Of a stretch of 64,000 nt of DNA, positions 22,876-34,263 are shown piece after piece. Both the position numbers and the translations under genes were made by a program. The stretch is from contig MU839829.1 of NCBI GenBank assembly GCA_030411725.1, positions 1,488,001-1,552,000 of the forward strand, written 5' to 3'. The DNA comes from Echria macrotheca. Lineage: Eukaryota; Ascomycota; Sordariomycetes; Sordariales; Schizotheciaceae. The first letter of the stretch is position 1, and each line of letters starts with the position of its first letter. The notes beneath the pieces were generated by a model. It was not told the DNA's origin. It made no database searches and worked only from the letters and a program-made list of their open reading frames with translations.

Positions 22876-23609
22876 ACGACTGCCAGTCAGAGAAGGGATT
22901 GGAAGCGGTTGCTGGGGATGTTTTCATGAGATGAGAGTTGGTGTGGAATAGGATTGGGACCCGGTTTTGGATACCCTCGCTCTCTCTCCCTATAGTCGTT
23001 TCTCCCTGTCTCTCGGAGGATGGTTGGAAAGATTGTCAGGAACCAACCAAACCAGCACTTATGAATACCGAAGGGTGTGTTTTTCAAGGGGGGACTAGTT
23101 GTTTTGAGGATTTAGGAGGATATATGATCAAATTGAATCATTGTCTACAAGTAAACTAGGGCTCAGTTCAATACCAATACTTCCTATCCTATAAAATCTC
23201 GCCGAAGAGGTGGTAGCATATCGGGTGTCTTTTGTGAGGAAGCATTGCCTCCCCTGGGTATCTGGGGCTGCATAACTGGTGCTCAGCAGGAGAAACCATT
23301 GATCCAATATACTTGAACGCAAAGTCTTTACATTGGGGTTAAAAGGCAGGCATCATATGTTTACTACCAACCTGGAAGGCCAGGATGTAGATCTTTGTCC
23401 AGTGCAAAGCGAAGTCCTCGCCCTTCGCACAGTTGGCTCCCAAGCCAACAACGATGCCCACCTCCCCAAGAGCCGTTTTACCAACAAATTCGACCACATC
23501 TAGGCTAGAAAGAGCTCGTCCCATGAATTATACACTCTAACGTCTACAAAATACACCATCATATACACGAGGCTAATCCCTCCACCTCTCTCTCTTCAAA
23601 CCAGCTCAC
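22876..23609. other. Intergenic between convergent genes, 734 bp
   Basis: 3' flanks of the symporter (plus) and the MBA1-like gene (minus). Nothing coding or repetitive was recognised. Confidence 0.6.
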
Positions 23610-24645
23610 TTAGCCCCTCCTGCCAAGCTGCTCCCGCTCCAGCATAGCAACCATCTCCTTCTCGGCCGCCCAATCCTTCGGCGTCATACTCGGAATCGTG
23701 CCCAAGATCCTCCACTCGCCCTGCGTCCACGTCCTCGGATTGATCAACGAGACAAGCACCAGATTCTCCACCACATCCACGACTTTTTCTCCCCCAGGCA
23801 CAACACGCCACGTCCCGTCCTTGACGCGCACCTCCTCGGTCCGCCGCTGCTTGCTCGCAATCCGCACGACCATCTGGCGCAGCAGAGGCGCGCGGGGGCC
23901 TTGCTCGACCGGCGCAAGCATCTGCGACGCGATGCGCGGGTTGCGCCAGCGCGCGTACTCGAGCAGCTCCCACGTGAAGCGGCGGGTGCGCGGGCGCGCG
24001 TCGATGGCGGCGAGCATGGGCGTCGCCATCAGCTTGGTGCACACGCGGTTGATGGTGCTCTTGTCGCCCGACGCGAGGGCCTCGGCCATGGCTCTGTGCA
24101 GCGCTTTTGCCTCGAGCAGCGCGGCGGCGTTGTTGAGTTTGTAGCGGGCGCCCTTGAAGAAGGAAGGTTTGGAGGACCAGGAGATGCCGACGCCCGAAGC
24201 TGTGGTGCGCAGCCAGACGTACAAGACTTGTCCGACGAACTTTATGAAGGCGATTGGGTTCTTGGGGTATTGTGATAGGGGAGGGGCGATGAGGGTTCCT
24301 GTTGTTTGTTAGAGAGAGGTTAGGCGGGTCCCGGAAAAGTTACGAAAGGGGATCGCGGATCGCGGAGCTGAGCTGACCAGGTAGCATGATGGATATCTGG
24401 TCCAGAGACATCTTGGCCTGGTTTTCCATCATCTGCGTCTTTGGTGATGGCGGGGTCCAGTCTACCGTCTTAAACTTGGGGGGCGCAGACCCGTACCGCC
24501 GCACCGACGGTGATGACCCCCCGGAACATGGTGACCAGCCGGCCATCTGCTTTGTAGCCCAGCCTGTCCTCCTAATTGTTGCCGTCGGCGTCCCCATTGA
24601 CAATGCCCCTCGGACGCCGCGCAGCCCTATCCTTGACGAAGCCAT
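23610..24645 (-). CDS. MBA1: Mitochondrial inner-membrane ribosome receptor MBA1 / mL45-like
   Basis: Minus-strand exons 24645-24378 and 24298-23610 (318 aa). The junction reads MLPG-TLIAPPLSQYPKNP in phase across a 79-bp intron. The N terminus (MASSRIGLRGVRGALSMG) is basic and amphipathic, fitting mitochondrial import. The body matches the MBA1/mL45 alpha+beta fold: a helix GARYKLNNAAALLEAKALHR, CTKLMATPMLAAI, TWELLEYARWRNPRI, and a beta-rich half ending in WRILGTIPSMTPKDW. MBA1/mL45 tethers mitoribosomes to the inner membrane and helps insert newly made respiratory subunits. It may cooperate functionally, though not by operon, with CIA30 in the same window. No defect is seen. Confidence 0.85.
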
Positions 24646-25353
24646 GGCGAGGCTGATCTATCACGGTCCCGCACTCGAGCTCCGCCGCCTCTCTATTCCT
24701 ACAATCTGTCACCGGCTCTCCTGGAGGACAGCGAGCATGGCGTGTCTGGTGCTTCGTTCGGAGGGGGGGGCGTCGTGGGCCGATCCGGTTCGTTCGTCCT
24801 CGCGGCGAGCTGTCGTGATCTGATGATGGTGAACCGTGGGCGCGGAACGAGCATAAAAAAAATTGGAGTCGTTCAATCGGCTCGGAAAATGCCCGACAGG
24901 CCCGTCTGCCGCCTGTCAACCCCACCCGACGGCTCGCAGCGGCCAATCACAGCAAACAATCCGTCATTCCTGCCAGGGGATACCCCCTGGCGAGACTGCG
25001 ACATGACGCCGATTGATCATTGAGAGAGGCCACCCGCCGCCCCCAAACTTCGTTCTGTCGCTGTGAATTATTACACGACCACCCATCTACCGGCAAGAAG
25101 AAATCCGCGCAGCGCAAGCCTGGACCCGTCCGTATTCGCATTGGATATATCCTTTGGCCGGCAGTGTCCCTCAGCAGCAGTGGCCAGCCGATTCACCAAC
25201 GGATCAAGCCAATTGGCATCTCGACTGTCCACTCGACCTCCCCTCCCTTTCCACCCCCTCCCTCCAACCCAGTTTCGATAACGATCCCTCGACAGAAAGA
25301 GAGAGAACGACAGAAAACAAACCTCCATGGATCCATGGACAAAGTCGGACTAA
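24646..25353. promoter_or_regulatory. Divergent promoter region, with uORF before EOS1
   Basis: 708 bp between the MBA1-like start (minus) and the EOS1 start (plus). The EOS1-proximal part holds an 8-codon uORF (ATG 25327, stop TAA 25351-25353) whose stop codon directly abuts the EOS1 ATG at 25354. A second ATG at 25334 in another frame reads past the EOS1 start to 25400. A pyrimidine-rich tract (25235-25275) precedes them. Confidence 0.6.
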
Positions 25354-26702
25354 ATGTCCAACCGAGCGAGGACGCCCGCGCAACGGCGGACGGCGGATAA
25401 TCCCAACAACAATAGCACCGGAAACCTTCACAACCCTCCTCCGGCCAACGGCTCCAGCTCCCGACGTAGCAACAGCAAACACCACCACAGCCTGAGCAGC
25501 AACAGCCACGCCGATGAGTTCCTCCCCGAAACCGCCGGCTCCCGCCCCGGGAAAATCACAGCGCCGTCCTCGCTCCTCCAGCCCCGCGTCGCCGTCGTCC
25601 TCGGCCTCTCCAAGACATGGCACCCCCTCCTCTTCGTGTGCCGACTCCTCTCGATAGGACCCGCGGTGTGGTGGGGCCTCCCCAGCGGTCTCCGTCTGCT
25701 GGTGATGCTACACCTGCTGTTGTTTGATCGTGCCGCCGGCGGTGTCAAGGGTGGTGGTGCTCCCGGTAGTAACACCGAGACACCCCCCACCACCACCGCT
25801 TCCGCCTGCGACCTAGGAGGAGGAGGAGGAGGAGGACCATATGGCACGGATATGCCCACCGAGGCACGCCTGCGTCTATACGAGACGTTGCTCGCTACAA
25901 TATGGGTATGTCTCCCCCTATCTCCTTACTCCCTTTGCCCTTTAGACACAACCCCCCAATGTTTCCTCAACTAATTCACATTCTTATTATCGAAATGTAG
26001 TGCGGTGCGTCAGGCTACCTCTCCTTCTTCTTCACAGACTGCCTCATGTCACGGTGGTACGTTACCCATTCTCCCATCCTACCCCCATCAACCACCATCC
26101 CCCCACGAGGAAACGTCCCACAGCTATATACACAACACAACACAACACAACACACATCAACCACAACAACAAAACACCCCCACGGAAACACTGACACAAA
26201 AAAAAAGGCTCCTAAACTACACCCCCCAAGCGACCCTAGTCCGCCTAGTCGCAATCTCAGCAACAAACGCCTACCTAACAACCTGCGCGCTATGGGTAAC
26301 AGGCGCCTCAGCCGACCCCAGACTCCTCCTACCGGCATGGATAGCCATCTCCATGGTAAAATACTTTCCCCCCCGCGGTCCCATCCATATTTCTTCCCCC
26401 CCCCCCCCCCCCCCAAAAAAAAAACAGCTACTGACTAATTGTGAACATAAAAGACCCTAACAGCCATGTACCACGTAACCCAGCGCAAGATCAACATCCG
26501 CAAGGAGACGTCCATCTCGATCAACGTCATCTCCATCGCCAGCTTCGTCAGCATGGTTGTCTTGCTGGTGCATGTGCACTCGAACCGGTCCGACTACCCG
26601 GATATACCGCTTGTTGCCCTGGTCCGGCTCGTCTGGCGGAAAGTGGTGCGCCTGGTCCTCGTCATATCAAATTACGGATATGGCAACGAAGGGATATTAT
26701 GA
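25354..26702 (+). CDS. EOS1: N-glycosylation protein EOS1
   Basis: Exons 25354-25905, 26001-26056, 26208-26355, 26454-26702 (334 aa). Phases agree, and the 26453|26454 junction was chosen because only that AAAAG acceptor keeps the frame into TLTAMYHVTQRK. The first ~80 residues are disordered (N/S/H-rich). Then come a conserved SKTWHPLLFVCRLLS helix with WWGLPSGLRLL, a G/P/T-rich insertion (~135-170), and three further hydrophobic segments (YLSFFFTDCL; VRLVAISATNAYLTTCAL; INVISIASFVSMVVLLVH). EOS1 is an ER membrane protein required for normal N-glycosylation and oxidative-stress tolerance in yeast. The start is uncertain because of the upstream ATGs at 25327 and 25334. Confidence 0.82.
26396..26424. 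repeat. C19-A10 homopolymer pair in EOS1 intron 3
   Basis: Nineteen C are followed directly by ten A, about 30 nt before the acceptor of intron 26356-26453. Its length is likely to be unstable and prone to sequencing error. It lies outside coding sequence. Confidence 0.9.
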
Positions 26703-27175
26703 TTTGTTCTGGGTAGGATTTCTTACAAAATCGTGACGCGGGATTTTTCTTTCTTCATATATACCCCAAATTGGGCAAGGGGGGTGAGAGCGTTCGGAGT
26801 TTGAGGTCATAATCACTTGCAATTCACTTCAAATCTTTGCACTGTACGTGTCCATTGCTAAGACTGTGAGCGCTGCGGAGCCCAAACGAGAGACATGCAG
26901 GCCTTGGATGTTCCCATCTTGTCATCTCAATCCGTGGTAATAACGCAGAGCGAACGGTCCAAGTAGCAAAAAAAAAAGCCATCGACCCCTCCAACAGCCG
27001 GGACGATCGCTAAGAGGAAGGCCTCTTTCCACCCGGGTATTGATGTGCATGAACTGCTCTAAACCCATCAGGATCCTTCCTCGCGTGATATCAAAAGTCG
27101 CGGCCCGCTGGCAACTGCCCCGGAAGCCGCTTCTCTCGCTCAAGCGAGGTGGCAGCACATCAAGACGTCGCGGGT
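26703..27175. other. Intergenic between convergent genes, 473 bp
   Basis: 3' flanks of EOS1 (plus) and SUI1 (minus). Nothing further was recognised. Confidence 0.6.
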
Positions 27176-27926
27176 TTAGAAACCGTGGACCTTGAACCAT
27201 GTTAGCAAGCTGCGTTTATGGATGAAGATAGCGAGACCACAAACCTTGATGGTCTTCTCGTCGAGACCGAGGCCCTCCTCCTTGTTGGTGAGGAATTCTT
27301 TAATCTTCAGGCGCTGATCACCCTGGAGCTGAATCACCTCGCCCATACCCTTGGACTCGGTGTCGCTGATAATGGTGCCATTGCAGGCTGAGGCTGTTAG
27401 CGGCTAGCTTTTGGTAGTAGCGAGGAAAACATACCGAAGTCCTTCTTGACAACCTTCAAGATCTTCTTGTGGTCAAACTTTGCGGGGATGCCCTGGACCG
27501 TAGTCAAGGTTTTGCGTCCATTACGCTCTGTACGAGTGTCAGTGGGTGGTCGACGACGCGATTTTGAGCGACACGCAGCGCTTGGCTAGCATCTCGTACG
27601 ACCAAGGGGTAGGTGTCACGGCGGTGTACGTACGTTGAATGCGTATATGGATATACTCCTGGGTTTGTTTGGTCTGTCCGGAGTCGTCGTCGGCTTCGGC
27701 GAAGGGGTCTGTATGACATCAACTGTTAGTTTTTGATGCAAACGGTACGACTCAAGTCACGAGCCATAAAGGTGCGCGAGAAGTGGTGAGATCGAGGGGT
27801 AATCTCTGCCGTCGAGGGCAGTTGCGGTCGACAAAAGTGCGCAACCCGGCGAAATATGACAATTCGCGAAACTGCTAGAGCTCATAAAAAACACATACCG
27901 TAGGACTTGAGATTTTCGATTGACAT
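27176..27926 (-). CDS. SUI1: Translation initiation factor eIF1 (SUI1)
   Basis: Five minus-strand exons: 27926-27899, 27708-27634, 27527-27435, 27387-27245, 27190-27176 (117 aa). The joined protein starts MSIENLKSYDPFAEADDD, contains the SUI1-domain core NGRKTLTTVQGI, DFACNGTIISD and GEVIQLQGDQR, and ends DEKTIKVHGF, as eIF1 does. The last exon codes only V-H-G-F-stop. eIF1 binds the 40S subunit and sets the stringency of start-codon selection. Length is typical, and every residue block expected for the family is present. Four introns in a 354-nt CDS is dense but usual for this gene in filamentous fungi. Confidence 0.96.
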
Positions 27927-28743
27927 AAACTCGAGTTTCTCGGGGTGACCTGGGGAGACGAGTTGGTTTGGTGGGATGGGAGGGCAGCGACCGACGACTT
28001 GGTAGTGTCTCGCTAGGAAGTGCTGAGTTGGTTTGGATATCGGTGGGTTTTTGGAAGGTTAAAAAAGCTGCGTTGATGATCTTATAAGCTTTTTTGGTGG
28101 GTAGGAGAGTTGAACAGCCGGGGCGATGGTTGTTTTGTTGATGGAAGGTCAAGAAGGTGGAAGGAGAAGAAGTGAGGGGAAATAGCCACAGTGGTGGGGC
28201 GACGGACTTGGGGGCCTCTTGTGATTCACCGACTGTGGTCAGGCCACAAGGCATCAAGTTCCGAATGCGGCTGCGGGTCTGAGTCCGCCAGTCAGAGCGC
28301 TAGAGGCAAAACATGGATGGTACCCTTGAAGTACTGTCGGCGATTCCAGGCCGAGGAAACACCGTGGGATCCCTCCGAGATACTTTGAATGACTTGGATG
28401 CACTCTTGCGTCACAACACTGATTTTGAGTTTGCGGGACACCGATTCGCCGGTGAGGCTAGAATTCCACACGCAGTTTCGCACTTTTCCATTCGGTCCAG
28501 CCAGCTCCCCCGTTGTGGCAGGGCGGCTCTCGCCAGCCCTCGAGGCCTCGCGTCAACCATCGTCAGCAGATCTCGCGACCACGAGTTTCAGCGACCGCTA
28601 GTCAAGTCGGATCTCGTCCGAGCGCGGATCGGTCGGTCGACGGACGGAAAGCGGCGGGACAACACCACCGACAAGTTTGCCTTCCAAACAATAAGATCCC
28701 ACATTGGGCACCGGCCAAGTGCTTCGTGTCTGGCGGCCTGGAG
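27927..28743. promoter_or_regulatory. Divergent promoter region SUI1 / TRM44
   Basis: 817 bp between the two start codons. Purine-rich GGAAGG/GAGGGG stretches near 27970-28190 (pyrimidine-rich on the SUI1 sense strand) resemble the CT-rich promoters of highly expressed fungal genes. In-frame open sequence upstream of the chosen TRM44 start (from 28513) is not family-like and is treated as 5' UTR. Confidence 0.5.
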
Positions 28744-30267
28744 ATGGGCTATGAACCCGAGCAGCTGGCTGAAGATGCGCCTCCTATCGTCACTCCAGAT
28801 GACAGTGGCAACGGGCTTGGGGATACCTGGGTTCCGCTGTTTCGCCACGGGTGCAGCTTCGGGCCGGACATTTACCACAGTGTTATGCTGAACCTTATAA
28901 AGAATCCCAACATCAACTCTACATGGCTGTTCCGTGCGAACATTTTACATGATGTGCAAGGCGCCGACGCCCTGTCCGCTCTACCCGGCAGCGCCCCGGA
29001 GATTCCCTCCTTCCGCGGTCTCGAGCTCCAGCGCTGCATGATCCGCAAGCTCATCCCCCGAAACACGATGAGAGACAAGCCCTTGGACCAGACGTGTCTA
29101 CTATATGGAGGCACCGGCGAAGATGTCCAGGATGAGGGGATCGAGCGGACCCTCGTCGTCTATCTCCCGCACGTCGGCTCCCAGTCGGAGATGCCATTCT
29201 ATCACCCAGTTGTCCGGGGAATTGCCTTCCTGCATGAGTGGAATGCGGCCGAGTCGGTGGGGTCCGTATCCATCTCCTACCTCTTCTTCGATGTCGGCGA
29301 CCGTTCCGTAGACAAGCTCGTTAGAACGGCCTGGCACTTGCTCAAGGCGATCTACAAACATGGAGAGGGTCGGGTTGCCGGGTACAAGAAGAGAGTCCAC
29401 CACGACGTGTTGATACCGCAGGCTCGGGTACAGGATCGGTATACCGCGCTGAAGAACAAGTACGCAAGGGATCTGATAAAGACGTGGGCCGAGTCGACGG
29501 ACCCGGAGAAGCACGTCTTCGAGGATCTGAGCATCGCCGCCTTCCTCATAGAGCTTTGGGCCGACATGTACAAAGACGTTCCCTTCCCTGGGTTCGTTGA
29601 TATCGGGTGCGGCAACGGTTTGTTGGTCTACATCCTCAACCGAGAAGGCTATTCTGGGTGGGGATTTGATGCCCAGACGCGCAAGTCGTGGGCGTCGTAC
29701 TCAACCAAGATGGGCTCCGGCGGTGAGACTCTGCAGCAGCTCGTCTTGCTTCCTCCTCCGGTCAGCAGAGCCCGTGTCGAAGAGCTGTCAGGGAGTGATG
29801 ACTTCGAGGAGCGCCTGGTTCACGATGGTCGTTTTCCCAAGGGGACTTTTATCATATCGAATCATGCCGACGAGTTGACTCCATGGACGCCGATCCTCGC
29901 CACGATATCTGATTGCCCCTTCATCATGATTCCCTGCTGCAGCCACGATCTAACGGGAAGCAGATTCCGTGCTCCGCGGCCGGCCGACAGGAGCAAAGCT
30001 GATTCTAGCTACGCATCGCTGGTCGCGTGGGTCGCTGAGATCACGAAGGACTGCGGCTGGGAAGCCGAGCAAGAAATGCTGAGGATCCCTAGCACGCGGA
30101 ATACAGCGATTGTCGGCCGGAAGAAGACTGCTCTCGAGGAATCTGCTGTGCCGGACATTAACGCGATCGTGCAGCGCTACGGGGGGACCGCCGGATACCT
30201 AGAAAACGTGATTAAGCTGGTATCTAGCAAGAAAGGTAGCACCGCTGAACACATCATACCCAGCTAG
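28744..30267 (+). CDS. TRM44: tRNA(Ser) Um44 2'-O-methyltransferase TRM44
   Basis: A single open frame. The ATG at 28744 (MGYEPEQLAEDAPPI) gives 507 aa and is preferred because family members begin near this point. An in-frame ATG at 28513 would add 77 basic, non-conserved residues. Markers include NLIKNPNINSTWLFRANIL near the N terminus, SYLFFDVGDRSVDK, a class I SAM-binding motif FVDIGCGNGLLVYIL (about 284-297) followed by GWGFDAQTRKSW, FIISNHADELTPW, and the PCCSHDLTG motif. TRM44 methylates the 2'-O of U44 in tRNA(Ser) in the cytoplasm. The C-terminal segment with NTAIVGRKK is complete. The stop lies 51 bp from the stop of the convergent dioxygenase gene, so the mRNAs probably overlap. 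Confidence 0.9.
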   Translation: MGYEPEQLAEDAPPIVTPDDSGNGLGDTWVPLFRHGCSFGPDIYHSVMLNLIKNPNINSTWLFRANILHDVQGADALSALPGSAPEIPSFRGLELQRCMIRKLIPRNTMRDKPLDQTCLLYGGTGEDVQDEGIERTLVVYLPHVGSQSEMPFYHPVVRGIAFLHEWNAAESVGSVSISYLFFDVGDRSVDKLVRTAWHLLKAIYKHGEGRVAGYKKRVHHDVLIPQARVQDRYTALKNKYARDLIKTWAESTDPEKHVFEDLSIAAFLIELWADMYKDVPFPGFVDIGCGNGLLVYILNREGYSGWGFDAQTRKSWASYSTKMGSGGETLQQLVLLPPPVSRARVEELSGSDDFEERLVHDGRFPKGTFIISNHADELTPWTPILATISDCPFIMIPCCSHDLTGSRFRAPRPADRSKADSSYASLVAWVAEITKDCGWEAEQEMLRIPSTRNTAIVGRKKTALEESAVPDINAIVQRYGGTAGYLENVIKLVSSKKGSTAEHIIPS

Positions 30268-30318
30268 ACATAAGCGGTAAGGGGTATAGAGGAAAGATAA
30301 TTATTAGCTGCCGTCTAC

Positions 30319-31430
30319 CTAGTCCAAATCTGGCACGGGAAGATGGTCGACGAGCTTGAGGCTCAGCCCGAGCTTCTTCAGGGCCTCCTCGGCCAGCCGA
30401 TCCTTCAGCTTCTCGGTCTCCTCCTGCGTGGTCAGGACAAAGTCGTACTTGAGCAGCCAGATGCCCTCCTTGACGCCGTACTTTTCGGCCGTCTCCTTGT
30501 CCACCCTGTCGAGGTCAATAATGAGACTCTGCTTGACGCCAAAGACGGCGTCGGACGTCTCATATGGATCACCCCGGAGATACAGAGCGCTTTTTGAGTG
30601 TCAGCCACCATCACCACCTTCCAAGAAGGAGAGGGGAAAACATACGTAATCAACCGATCCCAACCGTCCTTGCCAAACATGAAATGCACATGCGCAGGCC
30701 GCCAACAGTGCCGTTTCAGCAGCTGCAACAACTTGCCGACCGGCCCGTCGTGCGGAATGGGATAGCTGACCGGCTTCAGGCCCTGGAACCAAAACTTCCC
30801 CTCGTCGTCCGAGACCATGACGCACCGCTCGCTCGGCGCGTCGCGGTCGGCGTGCTGCACGTCGTAGTGGCCCGAGCTGTCGGTCTCCCAGATGTCGATC
30901 TTCACGCCGGGGATGGGATTGCCCGCCGTGTCCTTGACGGTGCACAGCGCCAGCATGGGCTCGCCCTCCGGGTCGGCCGTCATGCAGGCGCCGTTGGGGA
31001 GCGTGGGCGCGTCGTGGGTGTGGAAGGGGCCGAGGACGGAGCCTTCGGTCCCCTGGGCGGGTTTGGGGTGGTTTATGTTGTCTACTAGGAGGGAGAGGCC
31101 TAGGACGTCGGAGAGGAGGATGAATTCCTTTTTGGGCGGGTTAGTATCCCTGTTGGAGGGGGGAGAAGGGACACATACGTTGCGCACGTCGTTGGATATC
31201 TGGCCGCATCCGATTAAAAAGGTGATGGCTGCCATCCACTCGTCGGTGCTCAGACGGGTCTCGCGCGCAAAGTCGTGGAGGTGCGTGACGAGTCGGGACA
31301 TGAGATAGGTTAGGCGGGCGTTGGACGACTGCGAGTTGATGCGGATCGTGTTGGGCGTGATGTTGTCGATGGTCAGGTCGAGGAGGGCGGGGACGTTGAC
31401 GTCCCCTCCTGACTTTTGTTGCGAGGCCAT
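30319..31430 (-). CDS. Intradiol ring-cleavage dioxygenase (catechol/hydroxyquinol 1,2-dioxygenase type)
   Basis: Minus-strand exons 31430-31179, 31127-30646, 30589-30319 (334 aa). Joints VRN-EFILL and DRLI-T-ALYLRG are in phase. The N-terminal helical dimerisation domain (FARETRLSTDEWMAAITFL) is followed by the catalytic beta-sandwich with GPFHTHDAP. The non-haem Fe(III) ligands expected for the family are present: Y172 (GHYDV), Y206 (SYPIPHDGP), H230 and H232 (WRPAHVHF). No signal peptide is seen, so it is cytosolic. It cleaves catechol or hydroxyquinol between the hydroxyls to a muconate or maleylacetate, feeding the 3-oxoadipate route. The GPF...AP signature leans towards hydroxyquinol, but substrate is not settled by sequence. 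No neighbouring aromatic-degradation gene is present. Confidence 0.92.
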
Positions 31431-34263
31431 GATTTGTATATACGTATTTTTGGTATATATTGTCTTATGAGAGTCTAGGGACTGTGAGTATGAAGCTTGG
31501 ATGGGAGAGTTATGAGTTTTGGGTGTTTTGATGAGTAAGGACGAGTCAGAGTGAGAGATGGGCAGGACAAGAGGTGGCGGTGTACGGGAAGATGGCTGCC
31601 CGGTATATACAAGGTGAAATATGTATACCCGAGAGAGTGAGTTGACTTACTAGAGTAGGCCCTCAAGTTTTAATGGTTCGAGCAAGTCAAACAAGGACGG
31701 ACTGGGTGAGGGTATCCTCTCGCGATGTTGTCTCGAAGAAGGTTGGAGCAGAGACAACGAATCACCAATCCCGCTTGTTCTCTTTTCTGTTGCAAATCTT
31801 TGGGTATATCCCCCAAAACTGGGAACCTCTGGGATGGTGGATTGATATTTACTGGTGGTTGTGTACGATCCTGATCTTAGCTTGTCGTCACTCCCCTGTA
31901 TTTAAGAAGAGGAAAAAAGGGTTCGATTCCAAGCAATGGATAAGCATAAGCTAGCTGGTCTACCCCTAGGGAAGGCCATGACAAAGAGCTTACACCACGC
32001 TACATTTGAGTGAAGTGGACGCTGTACCCCTCCCCCTCCCCTCTCCGTCTTCCTCGTCCCCGAGCAAATGTGGGGTCGAGGAGGGGCTGGAGTCGGGAGT
32101 CTACAATAACTACCGGGAAACATAGATTTACCATTGCGGCCCCCGGCACCCGGCTATCTAGCGGGTATGGACTTTGCCCATGGCTGGGTTCTCGGGAGTT
32201 GACCCGGGGACGTCTGCCGTGGTTGCAGTTCGAAACCCGGCAAAAGGGGACCACGACTAGCGCCGTCGGAGATAAGACGTCGTCGCCTCCCTCCTTTGCT
32301 GCCTCGGGTGATAAACCTGAACAATTTCCCACTCGTGATGAGAGGGAATCACAGCTGCGGCATTATGAATGCGTCAAGTCTGGGTAGCTGAGTATTAATA
32401 ACGGCTGGCTAATCAAGCCTGCCTTCACAGTCAGTTTCTTGCCAGAGTTTTCTCTTCCATCACTCAACCTCATGCCCCCAATATCTGCCGTCCATGTAAC
32501 AGTCCCTTCTTTTTTCTTCTCCCTTGGTCAATGGGTCCGGACCGACGAAACCTTTAATGTTAGACCGTATATCCACAAGGCATTGCCATCCACAATTCGA
32601 CGAACATGCACGCGCGGATATCAGACTGGTTTACTGATCCGGCGGTGGAACAGCGGGCACGAGGGCTATGGTGGAGGAAGCTCTGTCAGAATCGGGACCA
32701 GCGGTAAAGGCTGAGACATGGTGAGCGAGCGACCACGTGGTAGGGCTCGGCCCGAGACGAACCCTGGAGCTCGTTGATGATGGAGCCGATCTAGCCCAAG
32801 CCGGGCGTTTCGATGGCTCGGTTGAGGGACAGATGGGTAAAGACTTATTAGAGTCTCTGGCAGTCCTCGGTGTGAGGGCAGTTTTGGTGACCAGCCGCAC
32901 TCCGTTTGCCCCAGGGCCGGGTATGCAAGGGTTGAGGACCTCGGCACCGAAGCCGAAGCGGAACGTATCAAGTACCCGGCCCGGGGGTGACTCCAGGCCC
33001 GGTTTATCGCCCGGACGCCATTGTTCCATCATCGCCTTGTACATGGCGGTAGACGTGGTGGACCATCGCCGCCCGAGCTCACAGATGCAGCAAGAACCCA
33101 CTTCGGCATAGTCCCGGCGCGTCTGAGGCGGACACTCGGGGGCGAGTGGGTCCCGGCTGCGGTTGAAAGACACTCCGGGGCCGCTCGATTGGTTCGCCGT
33201 TTCCGATCGTACACTGTGCACATCGGACCAGCCACTCGTTTGCTTGAAAATCCATGCCGGATCGCGGATTTGGCAGTTGGCTTGAGAAGCAAGACCCGGT
33301 AGGGCAGATCTGGGCTAGGAGTCGAGACGCAGATCGAGCGTTGTCTCTGTCTTGTCGTCATGAGTGTTGTTGTATGTTTCCAATTTTAGACATGCATCGA
33401 AGATGGAGAACTGAGATGATGCTCGTCGTCGCTTTGAGAAGGAACGGTCCTTGATCTATCACCTCACTTTAGCGCCGACTTTCCAAACATGTCGAGGAAG
33501 GAACCAACGAGGTAACAACCAAGTCCCCCGGCTAGATAAGATTTGCGAATCGAGGCAGATTTTCCTTGCAAATTTCTCGTATTACATGGCACTGAATTGG
33601 TGGACTTCCCAAGCCACGTTGGATGTCTCCCACCACTGGCCTTGTGGGGCATAAGTGAGTGTTCCGATCCTGCACCCATAGCCTTCCCCAGTTGATGTTG
33701 ACATCCCAGACTGCAGCAACAGACTCCAAGGGTCTCTTTGCGTACGAGCACATGATCGAGCGCAGCAGCAGCAAACATGATGCGGGGGCCGACACAGCAC
33801 AGAATAGGCAGGGAAAAGCAAACATTTGGCGAGGCCAATGGGATGTCACCCGGAAACATAAATCCCTCCCCCAGAAAAGCGTAGGTCGATTCGGAGTGTG
33901 ACAGTACCACCAGCCATGATTCGCTTAGATCACCCAGCCTGCCCAACGGGCAAGCAGTCCAATCCTACCCTCCTTGGATCGGCCCCGACATCGTGTCTAC
34001 CGTCCGCCGTGGTATGTCGATACTGTGACAACAGTTTGGCATGAGACAATGCCTGTCCTCGGGCTTTAAAATCCCGTTGTCTGTCCCATCGCCGTCGGCA
34101 GTCACCGTGCAGATGGTGGCGGTGATGGCGGTTGCCGTGTGGGAGGAGAAGTGATCGGTGGACGCTGGACACGTCTTAGGTCCCGGCCTTTCCAACTCAA
34201 GACTCTATCTTGCGTCGAGTCGCCCATGGCAGAGACCATGTCCCGAGTCCAGCGCAAGCTATC
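31431..34263. other. 2.8 kb without a confident gene
   Basis: 5' flanks of the dioxygenase (minus) and the LaeA-like gene (plus). Two overlapping frames (32631-33221 minus, 196 codons; 32737-33111 plus, 124 codons) are R/S/P- or G-rich with no recognised motif and no convincing splice partners. A perfect B-box-like GGTTCGATTCC at 31919 lacks tRNA arms around it. The region may hold long UTRs or regulatory sequence. Confidence 0.5.

Noticed and set aside
28313..28891. 192-codon plus-strand frame before TRM44
   Set aside because: It overlaps TRM44 in another frame and does not splice into it with a family-like sequence.
31919..31929. Perfect B-box string GGTTCGATTCC suggesting a tRNA
   Set aside because: Neither the T-stem nor an upstream D-arm or acceptor stem pairs.
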